Origin: Gaiellasilicea sp963791905
Lineage (GTDB): Bacteria > Actinomycetota > Thermoleophilia > Gaiellales > Gaiellaceae
Direction: 5' to 3'
DNA length: 64,000 bases
Assembly: GCA_963791905.1 (NCBI GenBank)
Contig: CAWBTX010000004.1
Span: 1-64,000, forward strand
Below the pieces are notes generated by a model. It worked only from the letters and a program-made list of their open reading frames with translations, made no database searches and was not told the origin of the DNA. How positions within the stretch are numbered: position 1 is the first letter of the stretch; the number at the start of each line of letters is the position of its first letter. The position numbers and the translations under genes are program-made. Of the stretch, positions 59,810 through 64,000 are shown piece after piece.

Positions 59810-60196
59810 GTGATCGCCGCGGACCGTCATCGGACGCTCGTCGAGCGCTACTTCGAGTGCGCGAACACCGAGGACTGGGACGGCATGCGCGAGCTCTGGC
59901 ACGACGACGCCGAGTTCGTGGCGGTCGGCGCGCGTCCCCGCGTCGGGCGCGAGGAGATCGTCGCGTATTTCCCCCACATCTTCTCCCTCTGGAGCGAGCA
60001 TCGCGACGAGCCGACCAGGATCCTGGTCGCGGGCGACGTGGTGACGGCAGAGGTGCGCTTCACGGGCAGGACGCCGGGTGGCAAGCGGGTGGAGTTCGAC
60101 GCCGTGGACGTCATCGACGTTCGCGACGGCAAGATCTTGCGCCTGACGAACTGGTACGACATCGCCTACGCGCGCAAGCAACTCGCCGAGAGCTGA
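59810..60196 (+). CDS. SnoaL/NTF2-like protein
   Basis: 128 residues from GTG 59810, directly behind a predicted -10 box. NTF2-like fold: TLVERYFECANTEDWDGMRE, LWHDDAEFVAVGARPRVGRE and VVTAEVRFTGRTPGGKRVEF. Members include ketosteroid isomerase-like and limonene-epoxide-hydrolase-like enzymes, so an isomerase or hydrolase role in the cluster is plausible. No catalytic pair can be assigned with certainty. Confidence 0.78.
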   Translation: MIAADRHRTLVERYFECANTEDWDGMRELWHDDAEFVAVGARPRVGREEIVAYFPHIFSLWSEHRDEPTRILVAGDVVTAEVRFTGRTPGGKRVEFDAVDVIDVRDGKILRLTNWYDIAYARKQLAES

Positions 60197-60237
60197 GCGT
60201 CGTCGCCGGAGCGGCGATCGCGGTCGCGCGCACCCAC

Positions 60238-60473
60238 CTACGCGTCGTCGCCTCGACCGGGAGACGGCTCCGTCTCGTCTCGTTCGGTCACGCGGAGCGT
60301 GACGCGCTGATGCTCGGCGCCGGTGAGTGAGAACACGGTGACCGTGCGGCCCATGCCGCCGCGGCCGCCCCGCGGGCCTTGACCGTCACGGGACGTCGCG
60401 CGCGTTCTCGTCCCTCCTCCGTCACGATGACCTCGAAGATCGCGTTCCGCGGTGGACGGGCGGGGAACGTCAT
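60238..60473 (-). CDS. small protein of unknown function, probable frameshift
   Basis: Starts at ATG 60473, overlapping the stop of the upstream phosphatase-like gene (ATGA). It reads TFPARPPRNAIFEVIVTEEG then RPVTVKARGAAAAAW. The next logical segment, GRTVTVFSLTGAEHQRVTLR ending at 60240, lies in another frame after a GCC-rich run. Repaired it is about 78 residues of beta-rich sequence. The indel lies in a run of GCC/GCG repeats and may be a sequencing or assembly slip. Confidence 0.5.
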
Positions 60474-61213
60474 CCGGTCAGGGCGTCGAGGACAGCCGCA
60501 GCGAGGTCGGGGCGGCAAATCACGAGATCCGGGAGCCAGGTCGACGCGACGTCGTAGCGTAGCGGCGTGCCGTCGAGCCGCGACGTGTGCAGGCCAGCTG
60601 CTGCCGCGACAGCCACGGGCGCCGCGGAGTCCCAGAGGTACTGCCCGCCGCTGTGGACGTAGACGTCCAGGTCTCCGGCGACGACGGCCATCGCCTTGGC
60701 TCCCGCGGAGCCCATCGGAACGAGCTCCCCGTCGATCGCGGCCGCGACGGTCTCCGATTCGAACGCCGGTCTCGTCCGGGAGACCGCGATCCTCGGACGC
60801 CGATTCGTCGCGTGCGCGAGGCTCGGCGGAGCGTCGGTGCAGTAGGTGACCCCCACCGCGGGCAGCGCGACGGCGCCTGCCGCGAGCGCGCCCTGCTCGA
60901 CGAGAGCCACGTGGACGGCCCAGTCCGAACGCTCCGGCTCGCCGTATTCGCGCGTGCCGTCGAGCGGGTCGACGATCCACACGCGAGCGGCACCGACTCG
61001 GCCGGGGTCGTCCGGCGCCTCCTCGGAGAGCACCGCGTCCTCGGAGCACTCGAGCCGTAGGCCCTCGAGCAGCAGCTCGTTCGCGCGCCGGTCTCCCTCC
61101 TCTCGGATCGAGTCCGCGGGCTTTCCTACGTCGAGACCCATGCGGATCTCGAGGAGCAGCTGTCCCGCCTCGTCGGCGAGCCGTCGGGCGAGGTCGTCGT
61201 CGCGCGTGCTCAC
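60470..61213 (-). CDS. inositol-monophosphatase-family phosphatase, CysQ-like
   Basis: 247 residues from GTG 61213. The metal-binding motif is VWIVDPLDGTREYGEPERSD with upstream acid residues in VLSEEAPDD, and the second motif is QYLWDSAAPVAVAAAAGLHT. The short DPLDGTREY form is that of CysQ-type enzymes, which remove the 3'-phosphate from PAP. Its position between a P450 and the sulfotransferase operon fits removal of the PAP by-product of sulfation. Overlaps neighbours on both sides. Confidence 0.82.
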   Translation of the reverse strand: MSTRDDDLARRLADEAGQLLLEIRMGLDVGKPADSIREEGDRRANELLLEGLRLECSEDAVLSEEAPDDPGRVGAARVWIVDPLDGTREYGEPERSDWAVHVALVEQGALAAGAVALPAVGVTYCTDAPPSLAHATNRRPRIAVSRTRPAFESETVAAAIDGELVPMGSAGAKAMAVVAGDLDVYVHSGGQYLWDSAAPVAVAAAAGLHTSRLDGTPLRYDVASTWLPDLVICRPDLAAAVLDALTG

Positions 61214-62442
61214 ACCGGAGTGAACTCGATGAAGAGCGCCTCCGGCGAGCGTTGGTTCAGGTTCGGGATGTGCCGGACCTCGTCGGGCTTCACGGCGAGC
61301 CGGAGGCCGGCGAGCCGATCGAGGACACGCTCGAGCGAGACCTGCCCTTCGAGGCGCGCGATCGGAGCGCCGATGCACATGTGCGGTCCCTGGCCGAAGG
61401 CGAGGTGCTTCTTCACGAGCCCGGGTCGCGAGGGGTCGAACGAGTCCGGCGAGTCGAACACGGACTCGTCCCGGTTCGCGGCCGCCCAGACGATGATCAC
61501 GATGCTGCCTGCGGGAATGTGGACTCCGTGGAGCTCGACGTCTTCCTTGGCGACGCGCTGGTTCCACTGGACGGGGCTCTCCAGGCGGATCGCCTCCTCG
61601 ATCACCGGCCGGAGGAGGGTGGGGTCGGCACGGGCGCGCTCGAGCTCCTCCGGATTCTCGAGCAGGAGCAGGAGCGCACTCGCGAGCATGTGCGCGGTTG
61701 TCCCGTTGCCGGCTGCGAAGAGGTTCGTCAGCTCGGCGAGCACGTAGGGCAGGTCGAGCTCGCCGTCGCGCTCGACCTGCTCCCGCACGAAGACGCTCAC
61801 GTAGTCGTCCTCGGGCGTTTCGAGACGGTCGCGGACTTTTCGCTCGAAGTAGGACGCGAGGTCGAGGCGGTTCTGCTGCTCGCGGAGCCGCTCCTCCGGC
61901 GACGCGAGCCTGCTGCCGACCGGCCCCTGGCCCGCGGCCCAGCGGATGAAGTCGTCCTCGTCCTCCGCGGGGAAGCCGAAGATGTCCATCATCACCCGGC
62001 GGGGCAGGAGCGCCGCGAACTCCGCCCGGAAATCGGCCCGGCCGCGCGCCGCAAAGGCGTCGATTAGATCGTCGGCGTGCCGGCGGACGATCGGCTCGTA
62101 CTCCCGCACGCGCTCGCGCGTGACGAGGCTGGCAGAGAGCGCGCGCTGGGCGCGGAGCTCGGGGAAGTCGGAGAAGGACGTCGCCCACGGCCCGTTCTCG
62201 TCGCCGCCGACGCGGGGGCCGCCGAGGATCTGCTCGTTCAGCGGCCCGATCCGGTTGGAGAAGACCTCGGGGTTCCGCACGATGTCGACCACGTCCTGCC
62301 AGCGCGAGACCATGAAGCTGCCGTCGGGCAGGCGGTGGACGGGCGCCTCCGAGCGAAGCCAGGCGTAGAAGGGGAACGGGTTCTCGACGACCTCCGGCGA
62401 CGGATACGTAAACGGGCAGGTCGCTTCGGCGGATTCGGTCAT
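61210..62442 (-). CDS. cytochrome P450 (tandem paralogue 1)
   Basis: 410 residues from ATG 62442. I-helix region LFAAGNGTTAHMLASALLLL with Thr but Gly in place of the acid, ExxR in VIEEAIRLESPVQWNQRV, and haem loop FGQGPHMCIGAPIARLEGQV. Its closest relative in the window is the next P450, with shared IGPLNEQILGGPRVGGDENG and WAAGQGPVGSRLASPEERLR. The two come from a local duplication. Stop overlaps the phosphatase start (GTGA). Confidence 0.9.
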   Translation of the reverse strand: MTESAEATCPFTYPSPEVVENPFPFYAWLRSEAPVHRLPDGSFMVSRWQDVVDIVRNPEVFSNRIGPLNEQILGGPRVGGDENGPWATSFSDFPELRAQRALSASLVTRERVREYEPIVRRHADDLIDAFAARGRADFRAEFAALLPRRVMMDIFGFPAEDEDDFIRWAAGQGPVGSRLASPEERLREQQNRLDLASYFERKVRDRLETPEDDYVSVFVREQVERDGELDLPYVLAELTNLFAAGNGTTAHMLASALLLLLENPEELERARADPTLLRPVIEEAIRLESPVQWNQRVAKEDVELHGVHIPAGSIVIIVWAAANRDESVFDSPDSFDPSRPGLVKKHLAFGQGPHMCIGAPIARLEGQVSLERVLDRLAGLRLAVKPDEVRHIPNLNQRSPEALFIEFTPV

Positions 62443-63656
62443 CCCGCCTCCACCGCGATCGGCACGCGGGTCGGCGCGCGCTGGTTGACGTTGGGGATGT
62501 GCGTGATCTCGGTTCCTGCGGCCAGCTCGATCCGGGGGAAGCGGTCGAGCAGCCGGTCGAATGCGATCTGTCCCTCGAGGCGCGCGAGCGGCGCGCCCAC
62601 GCACATGTGGATCCCGTATCCGAACGCGGTCTGGAACTTGGCGACCGAAGGGCGTTCGAGCCAGAGACGGTCGGGATCCTCGAACTTCGCGGCGTCCCGG
62701 TTCGCGGCGCCCCAGAGCACGAGGACGAGGCTCCCCTCCGGGATGGTCGAACCGTGGAGCTCGGTATCCCGGGTCGCGATCCGCTGCAGCCACTGAACGG
62801 GCGACTCGAGCCGCATCGACTCCTCGAGCAGCGGACGGATGAGCGACCGGTCGGCGCGCACGCGCTCGAGCTCTGCTGGATGCGAGACGAGCAAGAGCAT
62901 CGTGCTGGCGAGCATGTGGGAGGTCGTCGCGGTTCCCGCCGCGAACAGGTTCGCGATCTCCGCCAGCAGATAGGGGACGTCGAGCTCGCCGTCGCGCTCG
63001 ACCTGCGCCTCGACGATCTCCGTCAGGAAGTCGTCGGTCGGCTGCACGCGCCGCTCCAGGATCTTGGCGCGGAAGTACTCGCCGAGGTTCAGCCGCCGCT
63101 GCTGTTCCGCGGCCCGCTCCTCGGGCGAGGCGAGCTTGCTGCCCACCGGCCCCTGCCCGGCCGTCCAGCGTACGAGGTCGTCCTCGTCGTCGCGAGGGAA
63201 TCCGAACGTCTCCATCATTACGCGGCGCGGCAGCGGCTCGGCGAAGGCGGACCGGAACTCCACCTCCGGCCCGCCGAAGCCGTCGACCAGCTCCTCGGTC
63301 AGCGCGCCGATCCGCGGCTCGAGCCAGGCGAGCCGCTCGCGCGTGACGAGCCGGCCGCAAAAGGACCGCTGCCGGCGGTGGGTCTCGCCGTCGGTGAACG
63401 GGAGCGGCCAGGGCCCCGTCGCGTCGCCGCCCACGCGCGGGCCGCCGAGGATCTGGTCGTTTAGCGGGCCGATGTGGTTCGAGAAGACCTCCGGATTCCG
63501 GACGACCGACACGACGTCCTCCCAGCGCGAGACGAGCCACGTTCCGTCGTGGAGCCGGTGCAGCGGAGCCTGCTCGCGCAGCGCCGCGTAGAACGGAAAC
63601 GGGCACTCGACGACCTCCGGCGAGGGATACCTGAACTCCGCCGGGTGCGCACTCAT
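62439..63656 (-). CDS. cytochrome P450 (tandem paralogue 2)
   Basis: 405 residues from ATG 63656. I-helix LFAAGTATTSHMLASTMLLL, again with the Thr pair but Ala where the acid is expected. ExxR in LLEESMRLESPVQWLQRI and haem loop FGYGIHMCVGAPLARLEGQI. Starts with an ATGA overlap on the sulfotransferase stop and ends with an ATGA overlap on the next P450. The electron-transfer partner is not in the window. Confidence 0.9.
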   Translation of the reverse strand: MSAHPAEFRYPSPEVVECPFPFYAALREQAPLHRLHDGTWLVSRWEDVVSVVRNPEVFSNHIGPLNDQILGGPRVGGDATGPWPLPFTDGETHRRQRSFCGRLVTRERLAWLEPRIGALTEELVDGFGGPEVEFRSAFAEPLPRRVMMETFGFPRDDEDDLVRWTAGQGPVGSKLASPEERAAEQQRRLNLGEYFRAKILERRVQPTDDFLTEIVEAQVERDGELDVPYLLAEIANLFAAGTATTSHMLASTMLLLVSHPAELERVRADRSLIRPLLEESMRLESPVQWLQRIATRDTELHGSTIPEGSLVLVLWGAANRDAAKFEDPDRLWLERPSVAKFQTAFGYGIHMCVGAPLARLEGQIAFDRLLDRFPRIELAAGTEITHIPNVNQRAPTRVPIAVEAG

Positions 63657-64000
63657 CGTGCTTCGACCCAAACGGGGAAGCGGTCGAGGTAGAACGAGAA
63701 GCGGCTGCGGAGCTCGTCCGGGTCGATGCCGAAGTCGCGCCGCAGGTCGTGGTCGATCGCGCCGTACTTCCCGCGTACGTGATCTCGCTGGTACTCCTGG
63801 ATCTCGGCGCGGGCGCCGGGAGTCAACTCCAGCCCAGCAGCGTCGTACACCCGCTCGACGGTGCCCAGGTCGTCGCGGACGAACTCGTCGAAGAAGACGT
63901 CGAAGCGCTGCGCCGCGGGGATGAGCTCGACGTCGCGGACGTACGCGCGTAGCAACCGCTCGACCCGGTCGATCCAGTAGTGCAGGTAGTAGTCGGGGTC
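63653..64000 (-). CDS. sulfotransferase family protein, C-terminal part (cut by window edge)
   Basis: At least 115 residues, continuing beyond the window. DPDYYLHYWIDRVERLLRAY, QRFDVFFDEFVRDDLGTVER and the C-terminal EYQRDHVRGKYGAIDHDLRR are typical of the last part of PAPS-dependent (Sulfotransfer_3-like) enzymes of actinobacteria. The PAPS-binding loop would lie in the missing part. It is the first visible gene of the overlapping operon with two P450s and the CysQ-like phosphatase. Confidence 0.72.
   Translation of the reverse strand, partial: DPDYYLHYWIDRVERLLRAYVRDVELIPAAQRFDVFFDEFVRDDLGTVERVYDAAGLELTPGARAEIQEYQRDHVRGKYGAIDHDLRRDFGIDPDELRSRFSFYLDRFPVWVEAR

Overview
The window is GC-rich bacterial chromosome with dense short-spaced genes, many GTG starts and ATGA/GTGA overlaps. 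The gene set fits an actinobacterium: two-domain VOC proteins, SMP-30 and crotonase-type catabolic enzymes, three cytochrome P450s, a PASTA-less Ser/Thr kinase and an AlkZ-like protein. A Thermoleophilia-like soil lineage is my best guess, but this is an inference because no phylogenetic marker gene is present. One intact tRNA gene was found, tRNA-Ser(GGA) at 22391-22479.

Layout. (1) 1-11.1 kb is mobile or accessory DNA. It holds a heavily frameshifted phage tail-sheath gene, a frameshifted M15 endolysin, a KAP NTPase, a CMD-ABM fusion, and an excisionase-like gene with an integrase stub. A 17-bp direct repeat that reads like a tRNA 3' end flanks 6.55-9.18 kb. A broken SixA-TM phosphatase, a broken MEMO-like gene and a broken TIR-like protein follow. 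(2) 11-24.6 kb is ordinary metabolism: glucose dehydrogenase plus SMP-30 lactonase, oxidoreductases, cupins, methyltransferases, an AlkZ-like protein, an M29 aminopeptidase, ClpS, a membrane-anchored cytochrome c and tRNA-Ser. (3) 24.8-32.1 kb has an IS110 remnant, two epoxide-hydrolase-type enzymes, a membrane protein with eight 25-residue repeats, and a TPR-LuxR regulator followed by small enzymes. (4) 32.3-39.1 kb is an envelope redox cluster. Two homologous Cys/His-rich proteins (one fused to cytochrome c) face each other around a cupredoxin, next to a Ser/Thr kinase and two proline-rich envelope proteins. (5) 39.1-46.6 kb carries two ABC exporters in one operon with a histidine kinase/response regulator pair, then a TetR gene with a clear operator. 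(6) 46.3-47.9 kb is a small interval bracketed by two copies of a tRNA-Ser(CGA) 3' fragment. (7) 48.1-64 kb is a large catabolic or oxidative region: aldo-keto reductase, SMP-30, VOC proteins, dehydrogenases, a 6-oxocamphor-hydrolase-like crotonase, SDR, P450, CoA ligase, two hotdog proteins, acyl-CoA dehydrogenase, and an overlapping operon of sulfotransferase, two P450s and a PAP-phosphatase-like enzyme.

How they work together. The 48-64 kb region looks built to oxidise a hydrophobic, probably alicyclic substrate (P450s, SDR/MDR), open a ring (crotonase of the oxocamphor hydrolase type), and activate and beta-oxidise the product (CoA ligase, acyl-CoA dehydrogenase, hotdog hydratases). A separate P450-sulfotransferase unit is paired with an enzyme that could clear PAP. 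Two promoters in this region share a 12-bp element and both give leaderless GTG starts. The most novel part is the HGxGHG / cytochrome c / cupredoxin / kinase cluster at 32-39 kb.

Limits. Many genes in the first 12.4 kb, and two later ones, need frameshifts to be read through. Real decay and assembly indels cannot be told apart from this sequence alone.
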